Below are positions 44,478-57,301 of a stretch of DNA of 64,000 bases, in pieces. Numbering within the stretch: the first letter of the stretch is position 1; every line of letters starts with the position of its first letter. The translations under genes were made by a program, and so were the position numbers. The notes under the pieces were generated by a model. It did no database searches. It saw only the letters and a list, made by a program, of their open reading frames with translations, and had not been told where the DNA came from. The DNA lies in assembly GCA_003415625.1 (NCBI GenBank), contig PYIU01000003.1, positions 4,836,001 to 4,900,000 on the forward strand. The letters are read 5' to 3'. This stretch comes from Aquanectria penicillioides (Eukaryota > Ascomycota > Sordariomycetes > Hypocreales > Nectriaceae).

Positions 44478-47400
44478 ATGACTCAACCCCGCGAGGTCTG
44501 TTTGCCCCTCCCCCGCCATCGTCGCCATCCCGCCATCCCACCTTCGTCGCCATCGTCAGTCACCTTTGAGGGATGAACTCACAATCTTGTCACAGGTCCA
44601 CCTCGCAAGGGCCTTCTCTCAAGGCCCCATCACAGCGCTCGCCTTCTTCCGCGGCGCCTCTTATCTTCTCGCCGGCGAGGACACTGATTTAGCCGTCTAT
44701 GACCTCGGAACCAACCGCAATGTCGCCCGCCTGCGCATCTTCGCCGCCCAGCCCATCCACGGCATCCGCGTCTTGAGTGGCTTGATACTAGCCTGGGGTT
44801 CTTCGAGAGTTGCAACTCTATCCGAGGAGACCCTGGAGAGACTGGCAAACGGGCTTGACGTCCACCCATCAGCGATCAGGACCGTTACGGCCCCGGATTG
44901 GATCTATGATGCTGCGCTGTCGCCGTTTGATGCTCATGTGGCAGTGCTTGTCACAGCCCATAACGAGGTTATTCCTGCAAGGTTCGATGCCAAAGACGGA
45001 TCGCTCACCCTCGGCGTCGTTGTCTCTCCTCGCGGCCCATGCTTTACGCTGCAAATGTGAAATGGATCTCCGAGGATTGCGTCTTGGTCGCCGGTGGTAC
45101 AGTTTTTGGCGAGATCATAATGTGGAAATATCACATAGCGTCTTCAAAACATGAGCTTCTCTCCATTCTCGTCGGTCATGAGGGATCAATCTTTGGTGTA
45201 CACATCTCGGACGAATTGGCCTGCGCTGATGGCTCGGCGATCCGCCTGCTGGCCAGTTGCAGCGATGACCGAACGGTAAGGATATGGAACATCACAGATC
45301 GAAATAGTCAGAAAAAGACAAGCCGTGAGCTTTCTGCGCCTCGCGAGACGGGATTTGGATCTATGACAGGGGGCGAGGAACCGGCAGGTAATGGTGACCC
45401 GAAACCAGACGGGCCTATTGCTGTCGTGATGGGCCATGCTTCACGCATCTGGGGAGTCAAGTGTGTGACGGGGTCGCTAGGGGAGGTGTTGCCAACCTGT
45501 CCAGTGACCATCTATTCATTTGGCGAAGACTCAACTACGCAACGCTGGCGGCTTGACCTAGACGCCGCGACTTTCGAGGCCACGCAAGACTCATCAAGAC
45601 GTCTTCGCGGCGTACTCAAGCACCAAGAGACTTTCGCTCTACACGACGGAAAACATCTCTGGTCTCACGCCCTCGCCATCCTTGGAGACAAGACTTTCAT
45701 TGCGACCGGTGGCGCAGACAGTAAAATCTCTGTTATTACCAAGCGTACAGCCTCAGTATCGAATCGAGAACACGTGGGTACTCATGAAACCAGTGCCCTC
45801 GAAATTCAAGACGTCCTCTCCTCCATTCCTAACCACCGACCACTCGGTCCTGGTCGTGAAATCGTTGGAAGATACGACTTCATCTCGCAGAGTCAGATCC
45901 TGACTACCACATCCCTTGGACGAGTATTGTTGGGCACATTCGGGAAAAGCTTGCAGTGGCGAGAAATCGCTGTTGATGATGCGGTTATGGCGGATATCAA
46001 GTCAACTTACGTTCTCAAGGCCATCGGAGATGGGACCGCCCTTCTGGGAACCTCGAGCGGAGCCATCTATCATCACTGCGAGACCCAAGGATTGTCCCTA
46101 GTTGGTAACGTCCCCGGAAAGGTCGTTCACATCCTCCTCCTCACAGACCTTGGGAACGCCGATCGCAGCTCGGTGGAGGTCCTTGTTCATCTACACGGCG
46201 TCTCTGACGCGCAACAATTTACTCTTGACTGGCGCACGGGTGCCGTGCTGGAAGCAGCAGACGTCCGTGGGATGGACGCCCGCTTCGTGGCCCTGTCTGC
46301 TGCCAAGATCAAGGGAGGACTGGTCGCCATTGGGTCACGGCATGGTTGGCTGTCCCTGTTAAGACTGGGAGAGGGCGGATTTCGTCCCGTATTGGAGTAT
46401 GCAACCAGTAGTAGGGATGCGATTACTGGTATCATACCGTTGCCGGGCAAAGAAGGATACGATTCGGCCTCGTCCTACTTCTTGGTCACTAGCCGAGATA
46501 GCAAGTACAGGATCTATGAGATAGAAAACGAAGATGCCGGTGTGCAGCTGCACTTGCGAAACGAAACTGCCTCTTCGTTTGGTTCCATCATTGAAGGTGG
46601 GTGGTTCACCCGAGATACAACCCCAGAGTTGGTACTGTATGGCTTCAAGAGCAAAAACTTAATCGTATGGAACGAAACACGCCGGGAAGAGCTGGCGACA
46701 ATCGAATGCGGAGGATCTCACAGGACATTTACGGTGTCACATTACAGGGCAGATCCCCATTGCCTTCGCTTCGGCTTCACCAAGGTGTCCAAACTCTTTA
46801 TCTACTCGCAATATGGGGCGTCTCATCGACCGCTCAAGCAGGGGACTCATGGGAGAGAAATCCGGGCGTTGAGCTGTAGCAGCCGATATATCGCAACTGG
46901 TGCCGAGGACACAACTATTCGCATCTGGGATTATGCAGAGACACCACAAGGATGGGCACCAAGGCACGAACTCCGATGCTTGGCATCGATGAAGTTGCAC
47001 ATAACGGGAATACAACAGCTACAATGGCTTGGGGATGACTATCTCTTGAGCAGTGCTGGCAACGAGGAGTTCTTTGTCTGGCGCGTGCAAAAGCTAGATG
47101 ACACCAGCTACAGGGCGCTGAGTGTTATGTGCGAAGCTGTTTTTGGCGATAAAAGCAAAGATGGGGACCTCCGCATAATGTCGTTTGATGCCTGCAAGGT
47201 TGGACCCAGTGTTATCATAATTACAATGGTCCTTTCAAACTCGGCCTTGAAAACCTACCGTTATGCACTAGATGGCACGTTTGACTTGCTTGCTCAGATG
47301 TCCTACACGGGTGCTTGCCTCACACAAATTCGCCATCTCGGGGTGGACGAAAAGGGTCTTTCGGCGCTCACAGCTTCGACAGATGGACATCTGGTTAGTT

Positions 47401-47879
47401 GGGAAGCGAGATTTGACGATAGTGGCAAGACCAGCAGCCATGTTCTAGTACAGGTAGCTCCGGTGCATCAAAATGGTATCAAAAGCCTTGATCTGAGAGC
47501 TACATCGGACGGGTTTCAAGTCCTGACGGGAGGGGATGACAATGGGCTTGGTGTCACATCTGTGACGCCTTTGACAGATGAGGCAGATAGCCGGCGCTGG
47601 ATGATCTCTGGCCGTGGCATGGTGAGGAAGGCTCATGCCGCAGCGATTAATGGAGTAGCATTGGTACAGCGTGGTGACATGACACTGGGGATCAGCGTAA
47701 GCAATGACCAGCGCGTTAAGATGTGGCGAATCGGGACGGGGAAAATCGAGCTGGTTTCCGATGTTTATAGTGGCGTGGCTGACGCGGGAGATGTTGAAGT
47801 GTTGACAAGCACTCCTGGACATGGTGACGAGCTGAGAGTCATGGTTGGTGGAGTGGGCATAGAAATCTGGACCATCTAG
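44478..47879 (+). CDS. rtt10: RTT10/WDR6-family WD-repeat protein, apparent frameshift
   Basis: RTT10 (Trm734)/WDR6 partners the methyltransferase Trm7 in 2'-O-methylation of the tRNA wobble base. Exon 1 is probably 44478-44495 (MTQPRE) and exon 2 begins at 44596 after an intron with a weak GTCTGT donor and a CACAG acceptor. The frame from 44596 reads VHLARAFSQGPITALAFFRG and LLAGEDTDLAVYDL, then hits a stop at 45058-45060. From about 45033 the frame two bases later carries the conserved continuation (MLYAANVKWIS, VLVAGGTVFGEIIMWKYH) and stays open to 47879. Many WD repeats are visible (LLASCSDDRTVRIWN, YIATGAEDTTIRIWDY, GISVSNDQRVKMWR). A single missing base between about 45024 and 45038 explains the break. 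Total about 1,100 residues, close to yeast Rtt10. Confidence 0.85.
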
Positions 47880-49905
47880 ATTTCTTTGCTTGATGAAGAT
47901 GACTGAAACTGAAATTTCTATTGCGATAATATTGCATGGGCATGGGACTTGGAGAGGAATCTTAGAGTGGTGCTGGTAGAAGAGGAGCTAAGGGGCGTCC
48001 ACAGGGCCATTGTGCCCTTGATCAATATGGCTCATGGGTAAGAATTCCCCCTCGCCTCGTCTTGAGGCCGGTTATCATTCAGGAGTAAGCCTGAGGTGCT
48101 TGCTCTGGGGGTACAATGCCGAAAGCCGTTGATATCATTTCGGTAATTATTGTGTGGGCCACATGTCAGCGTGCATCGTCCCTTGAGCTAGGCTTTTCAA
48201 CTGTCAAGGGTGGCTCTGTCAGACGGGGCAGGACGGCTATGAAGTTATGAACACGAGTTGGCGATTGTGTGAGGGACACTAACCTAATCAAAACCATTGG
48301 TTTCTGAGTTTGGAAGTGTTAGAGTGTATTGATATCCTTTTTTGAAACATTGTGTGGCTTGGCTTAGGGATTTGGGACCAATCCGAGCGGTAGGGTTGGC
48401 CGAGGAGTTTGGAAGGTGTGGATGGTCAGCAGCATCAATGGGACAGGGATGATGAGAAGGAGTTCCCACATGCGAAGAGTTAGCACGCAAAGGCCAGCTG
48501 TGGGAGCTGTGATTACGAGGCAAGGAATATTGTAGGGCTGATTTCGGGAAGGGCGCTAATTAGCCAAATGGTGAGGGTAGGAGTAGCCAGCAGGAGGCTT
48601 TGATGAGTCGTGTTGTGATCGCATTGTCTTTGTCTTGCCTCGGGCTGTGCGGCGTTCCGTGCAAGCAATGAGCGTCAGGTGTCATAATTCGAGTTGTCGC
48701 ACTAGATACAAGCTTCTGTGACCGATGTTTGGGGCTCAACACAGCCGCCTGCCGCCAGGGCCAGATGAGCTGGGCGGGGTAGTTGAGACGCCAAGAGGTA
48801 CGATGGTACAGCTTTGGGCTGTGATGAGCGAGACATTAATTCATACTGTACAAGGTCAAGGCGACGCGAGAGGACCCCCTTTGCTCGACAATGGGCCCCC
48901 AAAATGGGAGGAGGCAGGGTAAGGCAGGGCGAGACTCGAATTGAGTAGGTATCTGTATAGCCACCGTCCCCCACCTCCCACCCCGCCGCTGTCGCCAGGG
49001 AATAGATGTCATCAACCATTGGGAGGGGCGGACAGGGGCTAGAAAGAACCGCCAGTGCCAAGCGAGAGGTAATGAAGATGAAGAGCTAGGAGACGAAGGA
49101 GCGGATAGGCGAGTGAGACTCGCGGGGACTGGTACCTCGTTGATCTGTTCCATGCGAGACGATGCTAAAATTCGCGACATGGAGATGGTTGTCGAATGTC
49201 GGATATCGAACATCAGACGGAGGTGGCAGTGAGCGGAACGTCAAGAAGCCGATGTTAGAGGCAGGAGAGATGACAAAGGAAGGAGGCGAATCCAAACTGG
49301 GTACTGTCGCACCGACGTGGGTAGGAAGGTTTTACAGATAAAGTTCTGGCATGATAATATGTCAGATGCATCTTACCTATCTAGGTAGGAACCTGGAGTA
49401 GTACTGGTACTCTGTCCTCCGTGCCAGTATCCAGAAGCGACGAGCAAGGGTAGCCACGGAAGGGGGGATGAGAGGAGGAAAGTGGGAAGGAGCCAAGGGA
49501 TGAAGTGCCCCGCCGTTGTGCCCGTGTCCGTGTATGTAGGCCCGTGGCATCTGCCGGTTTCCGGGGTAGGTGCAATTGGTGGATTGGGTTAGATTAGCAT
49601 CTACCTGGGAAGGGATCGATGGGACTTGGTTGCCCAACTCTGGCGGAACTGAGATACGGCCAGTCATAAATAAATGGGAGGGTATTCCTAGCATAGTTTT
49701 TCTGATTTCTCACGTTCCCGAAAGACTTCAACTCTCTCATTTCACTTCCCATCTAGGGCAACCGATTCCGACCCTCGTCACTCTTTTCCCAACAACGTGC
49801 TCTCTTCGCTCACGCAGCCACTCCACCACAAACCATACCTTTTCTTCTCAACTCGACTCTTCAACCTCGATCACCACCCTTTTTCTCCCTTTAACAACTT
49901 TTACG
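47880..49905. other. Intergenic region upstream of the small secreted protein gene
   Basis: Two kilobases without a supported gene. The final 230 bases form a typical C/T/A-rich leader for the gene at 49906. ORFs on the minus strand near 48700-49300 are frames of G/A-rich skewed sequence. Confidence 0.5.
49665..49674 (+). promoter_or_regulatory. TATA-like element
   Basis: A CATAAATAAA sequence lies about 235 bases before the ATG at 49906 and is followed by a C/T-rich leader. Assignment is by sequence and spacing only. Confidence 0.35.
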
Positions 49906-50151
49906 ATGATGAAGTGGGCTCTCCTCCTCGTTGCTGCTTCTGTCTCAATGGTGGCTGCTGCGCCCATCAGCCCCAATGGCCCTTGCCCCGATGTAAGTTT
50001 CTAACTCAGTCAAAAATCCGAAGGCCATCCTCGTATCTGACTCTGAACGCTTTAGGCCAAGGTTGATGCCATTCTCAAGGGAGAAATGGATCCCTCAGCG
50101 TGCTGCTCCTACGGCACTTGCAAGGGCGATGTAGTTGTTTCAGTTGGCTAG
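49906..50151 (+). CDS. Small secreted cysteine-containing protein
   Basis: Two exons, 49906-49992 and 50056-50151, with intron 49993-50055 (GTAAGT...TTTAG), encode only 60 residues. The first 19 residues form a signal peptide (basic MMKW, hydrophobic ALLLVAASVSMV, cleavage after AAA). The mature ~41 residues contain four Cys (27, 45, 46, 51), the last three in a compact ACCSYGTCKGD motif, ending VVVSVG. The mature peptide could form two disulfides. This is the profile of fungal small secreted proteins, some of which act as effectors or in surface interactions; no function can be assigned from sequence. The phase-0 splice, consensus donor, signal peptide and C/T-rich leader support it as real. 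ATG 49906 is chosen over the adjacent 49909 as the first in frame. Confidence 0.78.
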
Positions 50152-53100
50152 GCGAGGGATTCCCGATAGCAAAGTTCCGTTGCGACGACGATTATTATGA
50201 TGTTACGAATTTACGACTAAGAGATGCACACAGCCAAGCATCGCGAACTACGAGTCCTGATCACCCAGTCCGACAACCCACTAACATCCAAGCTGGCGTT
50301 GAATGTGTGGGATACGGACATGTGGGGTATTCACGAAACTACTTCCACCAACAAAAAACCCGAGAGTTGGACCACATCACGCGCAGTTATGGGCCATTTG
50401 ACTTCATTAACTGTTCTTTCAATTTCACTACAGAGGAGTTGTGGTCCGAGCCCATACAATCTGTCGGCGGTGGGGCCATTCTTTCTGAGACGGACTAGAA
50501 ACAAGGGTCTGGCAGGCTGCCGAACCAACCGCATTCAACCAACTCGTTGTGAAGCGTATCAGGTTTAGCACCCTTGATACAGGATTGTTGTCGAGATCAA
50601 TAGCTTACCTCGATGGGCTTGATTTAGGTTCTGGGATTGGGGCTGCTATCCCACATGCCTGCCATGGTTCTGGATGCTTGGATTATGAATTTATCGTATT
50701 TTGGGTTTTGCTTGCACATACTTGTTCTTCTCTTATCTGCTCACAATTGCTTAGCGGAGACCTGATTGGTCTACCCTCCTTGCTCTGAAAAAAGCGAGAT
50801 GGAGAAGGCCTGAAAGTGGAGATGGCTCCATAGTTACACTCAAATCGAGACAAATTCATCAAGAGGCGAGATTCCGTGACCCCATTCCACAATGATGTCG
50901 CTGTCGCCAAGCAAATTCTAATCACTCACCTAAGCCATCATCATCATCACACAGAGCCAGACCAGTCTCGGTTGATTTCAGGCCCAACCTGCTCTAGTCC
51001 ATTTATTATGCCGGATTTATGTTTGAACGTTGAGAAAAAAGGTTTGTACCTGGAGAGGACAGAGCGGAGGCTCCATTCCACGTGCTTCACATTGCCATTT
51101 GGTGTTCAACCGTGGCGCCGAGGGATCGACAACTCCATTTCCTGAGCTTCTTAGAAACACCGAATCGAATCGTGAAATAATACACGCCGATAAACTGACC
51201 AGCCCACTTTTCTTCCAAAAACACCGACGCTCCATCCAAATAGAGTTACGCTTGACAAAACGGCTCGCCGGGTAAAATGAAATGACCAAGAAGGGAATGG
51301 AACCACGCAAAGGGGCATCGTCTCCTTGGTCGCGTCTCCAAAAACCCCGAGAATGTGACGACAGATAAAACCTCCGCCGCGTTGTTGCAGATCCGCTTGC
51401 GGGTACCCGGGCCGGGGGTGCAGAATTTTGTCATTGGAGATGCTTAGATCTGTGTAGACAAATCCCATACTGGTATTGGGACCGTGGTTAGCAAGGTGTT
51501 ATTTTCCTCTTTGAGATACGGTTCGTGAACCATGCGGCACTTGAAGAAGATGCCGTCCCATTCGAGCCTTTTCAGCAGAGAGTGCAGACGGCTAATCTTC
51601 CTGGCGCGATAGATGTGACCCTCTGTGAATTTTGTGTCGTGTGTTCTCTAATGTCGCAAGATGGCGAGAGACTCTTTCAGAGGAGGTGTTGAAGTGGCTA
51701 GACGCAACCGTGTGAAAACCTTGCGGATTTTGAAGGCGGAATTCGTTTGTATCCGGCACCGTCATAAATAGGTATAAATAGTCAAACAACTTCATCTGTT
51801 GCTGACCCTTTGCCTACGATAGGTCTTAATCCAGCCAACTAGCACGAGACAACTACATGCTAATTACACAGTATTATAAGGGCTAGTTTCCAACACATAA
51901 CAACTCTCAAGTAGATGCGTCCCACCTCTGAGTTTACGTATGTCCACACTGCCACTGGAAATAGTGAAAATAAAAAAACAATTGCATACACCCATGAGCT
52001 CTGGCCAAGCCAAGATGATCTGCGCCAGGGGGCGGCGGACGTGAAACTGCTCCGCGTTTGATGCCTCTTCCCCCAAACAATTCGAAACAAATCGCAGATC
52101 AGAGTCTTAATACGCTAACGACTTGTCTGTAGCTGACACCGGAACCATCTTAGCGATGTAGCATCACCTGAAGCTTGACATCGAGCTTGTTAAACCGAAC
52201 ACACTTCAATCCGTCTTGCAGCCCGCGTGTTTGACCAATGCGAGCCAAAACACGACAACCACTAGCTTTTCAAAGGATCCAGCCCTTTTAGGAATTGAAG
52301 AAAATTCCGTAGCTAACCGGGAAGAACCTACATGGTTGTTATCATTGCTGATGTTTAAGCGGCTGGACGACATTGCGCGCCAAGTTTGGACGGCATTGCA
52401 GCTAGCCATGCATAAATACCAAATCATCTTATCCAATGGCTTCACTCTCTGCAACACAACTCGTATGGTTACCCTCGCGGCGCAATTCGTTACACATATC
52501 TTATTTTTTCCTTCATCGGCTACCTGAGGGATTAACGATGAGGCGTGGATTTGGGTTCCTCGGGCGTACGGGCTCATTGGTGACTGTCCGTTTATGCAAG
52601 CCCGCCACAGTTGAGCATCATTGGATATCAATTCAAGAGGCCTATGGGTGTCCAAGACAGCATGAGGATAGCAAGGGTGCTGGCCCGACGTCTCCCGAAT
52701 AAAATTTGTTGACCTTGGTTGAACTGCGAGCGCCCGCAGGCATTCATGTGCTTCATTATGTGGCATTCTGGAACCGAAGACTCGTGATCAACAAATAATT
52801 GTAGAGGACAACTCATTCCAATATCGCTAAACGAGGTTTGAATATGCTCCATTAATATCTCCCCATGTCGAGAAAAGCCTCGCCAAAGTTGAGGCTGGCT
52901 TGTGGCATGTCAGCCCACCCATTCTTGTCCAGCTGACTGCACGCCATGGGCATTGAAAACCATTCTGTCACAGACGCTCATATCACCTGAATTGACCGGG
53001 TTTTGCAGAACATTCGTTTGTTCTCGGGAAGAAGGTCCATAACCACTAACGGTTGACTAGGTGGTCGTTCTCGTGATGTGGCCTCGCAGACCGCAATATC

Positions 53101-54742
53101 AAACTTTTTAAGATATCGTAAGGTTATGAGCCAAGCATTTTTTGGAGAAAGTGTCTAGGCTGTCGACTCGACAATAGGAGCGAGAGAGGCCGTCAGGCAT
53201 GCGGGTCCGCTGGTCAATGGTCGAGGCATGACGATATCGTTAGGATTGGGATGTAAAGTCTAAAGAACCGGGATATTCATAACTGAGAAAATTGATGCTT
53301 CTCTAGCCAAAGAAGTGCAACTAAACACAATTGGCAGTGAAAGGAATATGCCCAGGCATCTGGGTTAGAGTAAAATTCGACTGGGTAGCGACTTGTCGTC
53401 AGGGCTAGGCCCCTGTTTCCCGGCCCAGAACCGGTGTCTCTTCCACGCTGATGCTGTTTTCAGTTGGAATCCTCGGTCCTTCTGTAGCCTAGAGCTTTTA
53501 GATCACGTAAATAGCTCACGGGATCAATATGCGGTGATGTTGAAAGTACGTCTCCCGATCTGAAAACCACAATTGGTCCTAGGCGGCCGTCCCCCGCCAG
53601 GCTCAGGATCCGCACGCACATAACCACGAGACCAAACTCGACTTGTTGGGCCCGTAATGTCGATATCAAAAGAAAGTCAATTATGTGCAATTGGCTCGGC
53701 TGCCGACCTAGATAGCATCTGCTATCCCCCTTCGGCCCCGGCCGCCATTGTTGACCGAGCGGAGGCGATATTTTCAGATGATAAATCGGGTGTCCAGGCG
53801 TGGACCCGCTTCCGGCCACGATGTGAGGTCCCCCGTTCTTTAGCCGTGCCAGTAAAGAGCCGTCCCGACGGCCCCAACTTGCTCTAGTCAATTCGGCAGA
53901 ATACCACTAGACAATCCTGAGGAGGAGGTTGACTTTGCAGTTTCAGGCCTGCATGTAAGCCCTCGGTGTTTAGCCGCAGGCATGGGGGGAGGGGGGAGGA
54001 GATGGACAACGGCAGCAAGGGGGGGGGGGGCGACGACGGCGAGAATGGAGGAGGGGAGAAAGAGGACGAGAAGAGCCCCCAAACCGGGAGGGTTCATCGT
54101 CTGGTCATCGTCGACGCGGCTCCAAGGGCATGCGTTGCCGTTGCTGTTGCCATTGCCGGTGCCGGGTGCTCATCGCCTCACGGCACGGCACGGGACTGAG
54201 TAGGACAGGGCCTCAACAGGGCAGGGTAGGGCAAAGCAGGGCCCTCTTCTTGGTCCACATGAGCCACATGAGAAAGCTGAGCCGTCTACACCTGCCACGA
54301 TATCGGCCAACAATTGCTTTGGCTGGGACCATGGGATCGCGTCTCGAGGTCTTCGGTCAGCCGGCGCTGTGATTGGCGCGGGAGTTGAGATGCGTCGGTC
54401 GTACAGCCTCCGAACCAAGCCATCCGCATTGAGGCGACCCCACATTACCGCCAAGTGGGATCCAGCTCTATGACCCTGGGCGACGTGGGGAACTCTTTAG
54501 ATTCGCATGCAACCAAACATATACCGATGAGAGAGCGCATGACCCCCAAAAATTTGCCCGCCATGGACATCATTTAAAGACATCCCGCGGTCCTCGTTCC
54601 GGCCGTGTCATTATTCTCATTCTTCGTTACCTGTTGCTGATCCTTCTCGCTCATATAACGCCCCGGCTTGAGCATTGACAGAGCTAGAACACGCCGGCAA
54701 TCTAGAGGCCCAGGACCGAAACAGAAACTCTCTCTCTCAACA
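50152..54742. other. Gene-free, AT-leaning region and lad1 promoter
   Basis: About 4.6 kb with many stops in all frames and no domain-like ORF. The part from 50,150 to 53,300 is relatively AT-rich. A G run at 54021-54030 lies in a purine-rich stretch. A GTGGGG hexamer at 54485-54490 matches the CreA/CRE1 carbon-repressor consensus SYGGRG, which would fit lad1 control, but one site is weak evidence. Confidence 0.5.
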
Positions 54743-55934
54743 ATGAGCCCCTCAGCAACCGACGCCTCCGCCGTGACGGCAGATGTCAAAGCTTCAACAT
54801 CATTGAAGCCTAACATTGGTGTCTTCACCAACCCTAAGCATGACTTGTGGGTGTCTCCAGCAGAGCCCAGCGCCGAGAGCGTCAAAGCTGGCACCGACCT
54901 GAAGCAGGGCGAGGTCTCTGTTGCTATTCGAAGCACCGGAATCTGCGGGTAAGCCATGATGTTGGGCTAGGTTCCTCCTTGTTCTCTCGCTTACACAACA
55001 CAGTTCTGATGTACACTTCTGGCATGCTGGTTGCATTGGCCCCATGATTGTCGAGGGCGACCATATCCTTGGACACGAGTCGGCTGGTGAGATCATCGCC
55101 GTCCACCCGTCAGTAACCAATTTGAAGGTCGGCGACCGGGTAGCTGTCGAGCCCAACATTCCCTGTGGCACCTGTGAGCCATGCCTCACTGGCCGATACA
55201 ACGGTTGCGAAATTGTCGAGTTCCTGTCTACCCCCCCAGTCCCCGGCATGCTACGTCGATACATCAACCACCCTGCCGTTTGGTGCCATAAGATTGGAAA
55301 CATGTCATTTGAGGACGGTGCTATGCTGGAGCCTCTAAGTGTCGCCCTCGCTGGAATGCAAAGGGCCAACGTTTCCCTCGGTGATCCTGTCCTGATTTGC
55401 GGTGCCGGACCCATCGGGTTGATCACCCTTCTCTGCTGTGCTGCGGCCGGCGCTGCCCCCATTGTCATCACTGATATCTCGGAGAGTCGACTTGCATTTG
55501 CTAAAGAACTTTGCCCTCGAGTTATTACTCATAAGGTTGAGAGGGCGTCCGCTGAGGACGGTGCCAAGGCAATTGTCAAGGCCTTTGGAGGCGTTGAGCC
55601 CACCATCGCCATGGAGTGTACCGGTGTGGAGAGCAGTATTGCCGCTGCTATTTGGGCTGTTAAGTTTGGCGGAAAGGTGTTTGTGATTGGCGTGGGCAAG
55701 AACGAGATCAACATCCCATTCATGCGTGCCAGTGTTCGCGAAGTCGATATCCAGCTCCAGTACCGATACTGCAACACCTGGCCCCGAGCCATCCGGCTGG
55801 TCGAAAGCGGCGTGATTGATCTCTCTAAGCTTGTCACGCACCGATTCAAGCTGGAGGACGCGCTTAAGGCCTTTGAGACGTCGGCTGACCCTAAGAGCGG
55901 AGCAATCAAGGTCATGATCCAGAGCCTGGATTAA
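54743..55934 (+). CDS. lad1: L-arabinitol 4-dehydrogenase
   Basis: Two exons, 54743-54948 and 55004-55934 (intron GTAAGC...CAG), encode 378 residues. The enzyme oxidises L-arabinitol to L-xylulose with NAD+ in the fungal L-arabinose pathway; family members also act on xylitol and sorbitol. It is a zinc medium-chain dehydrogenase: catalytic zinc ligand Cys68 in GICGSDVHFWH, His93/Glu94 in GHESAGE, a structural-zinc lobe with four Cys ([16 protein letters not shown]), and the Rossmann motif CGAGPIGL near residue 200. Sequence such as [33 protein letters not shown] and the terminal [12 protein letters not shown] matches Trichoderma reesei Lad1 (377 residues, from memory), which separates it from xylitol dehydrogenase. 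Cytosolic, no targeting signal. Pentose-inducible and carbon-repressed expression is usual for the family. Confidence 0.95.
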
Positions 55935-56616
55935 AGCTTTGTCGAGGGCAGATGCAAATGAATAGTGTTTGGCGTAACTTGGCGATTGAGGTATGGATTC
56001 TGGAGTATTGGGATGGAGGCTGCTGGACCAAGCAGAATATGATGTCTCTGTCTGGGAATATAGAAATATGGTAGCATGATGAGCATGAATGAAGAAGAAA
56101 TTGATACACAGTCTTGTTAGAGCCGTGACCATGTGAAGACGAGAAAATGGGAGCTCTAGAGGCCTTTGCAACGCAATCCACTCCTTAGAGGGAACAATCA
56201 CATGCTATTAAAGGGGCCAAGGACAAGAGGCTATCTGAGCGAGAGCTCGCTATGAAGGTATGGCAGGCTCGGTGAATTATTATTAATTAATTATATCAGC
56301 GGGACGTGAGGTCAGAGATAGAGAAGGAAGGCACTACCCGTTGTTGCCGCCCCGTTCGTCCAGGTACATGTACAGCCGCGGTTCCGAAAGAGGCTTAGCG
56401 TCATCCGTCCTTCGGCTCCAACCACCACCTTGCGACTTCTCCCGAGCTTTTTTTCTCCCTCAGACGACCTCGCCCACGATCACGACCAGCTTCCACTCCA
56501 TCAATTGACCACCCGCCCTCGGTCCCATCACCCCCCGGAGCTCCGACATCGAATCCCGCGAGGCACTCTCATATCCCCCCGGTATCCGCACCCGCGTCCC
56601 TCCGCTGCTCGTCACC
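55935..56616. other. Intergenic region between lad1 and atp20
   Basis: Contains the lad1 3' flank, with an AT-rich TTATTATTAATTAATTATA patch around 56278-56296, and a C/T-rich leader before 56617. Nothing else is supported. Confidence 0.5.
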
Positions 56617-57301
56617 ATGCAGTCGCTTGCCCGTCCCATGCTCCGCTCCCCGGCCCTGCGCCTGGCTGCTCGCCGTTTCGAGAGCACCGCCGCCTCCAAG
56701 GCCAGCGAGGCCGCCAAGGACACTGCTGCTAAGGCCAAGGAGGGTCTGTCGCGCGTCTCATCCGCTGCTGGTCCTGCTGTTCTCGGTGCTGCTAAGGGTG
56801 TTGCCAGCGCCCTCATCAAGGTCGGCGGTCCCACTGCCAAGATCGTCAGCTTCATTGAGCGTACGTGCAGAATGGTGTTTGGTTGATGCTCAGAAACGCT
56901 GAGTGCTAACGACTTGAGCAGGCCAAGTTCCCTGGGTCATCTACTACTCCAAGGTCGGCCTCGAGGTTGGCAAGATCGTCGCTCGCGCTCGCCAGATGAC
57001 TCCTCCGTAAGCCCCCCCTTCAATTGACGTGCCGGATGATGGAATGCGTTCCTAACTTGCCATAACCAGCTCCGCCGCCACTTTCCAGGCCTACTACCAG
57101 AATCTCCTCAAGTCCATCCAGAACCGCAGCATCATCCAGTCCTCCCTGAGCGCCATCCAGCACGCCCGGAATACCAGCGCACCTCAGCTTGCCGCTGGTG
57201 GTGTCGTTGCCGCTGAACTTCTCGGCTTCTTCACTGTTGGTGAGATGATTGGTCGATTCAAGCTGGTTGGCTACCACGGTGAGGTTGGCTCCCACCACTA
57301 A
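56617..57301 (+). CDS. atp20: Mitochondrial ATP synthase subunit g
   Basis: Three exons, 56617-56860, 56922-57006 and 57070-57301, encode 186 residues. Introns are GTACGT...GAGCAG (with a CTAAC branch site) and GTAAGC...CCAG. Subunit g sits in the membrane sector of the F1Fo ATP synthase and promotes dimer formation and crista shape. The N-terminus (ARPMLRSPALRLAARRFEST) is a mitochondrial presequence. It is followed by an Ala/Lys-rich helix (KASEAAKDTAAKAKEGL), the family core (VPWVIYYSKVGLEVGKIVARARQMTPP) and the single C-terminal membrane helix, VVAAELLGFFTVGEMIGRF, containing the GxxxG dimerisation motif (GEMIG). Length and order match filamentous fungal Atp20. Confidence 0.93.
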
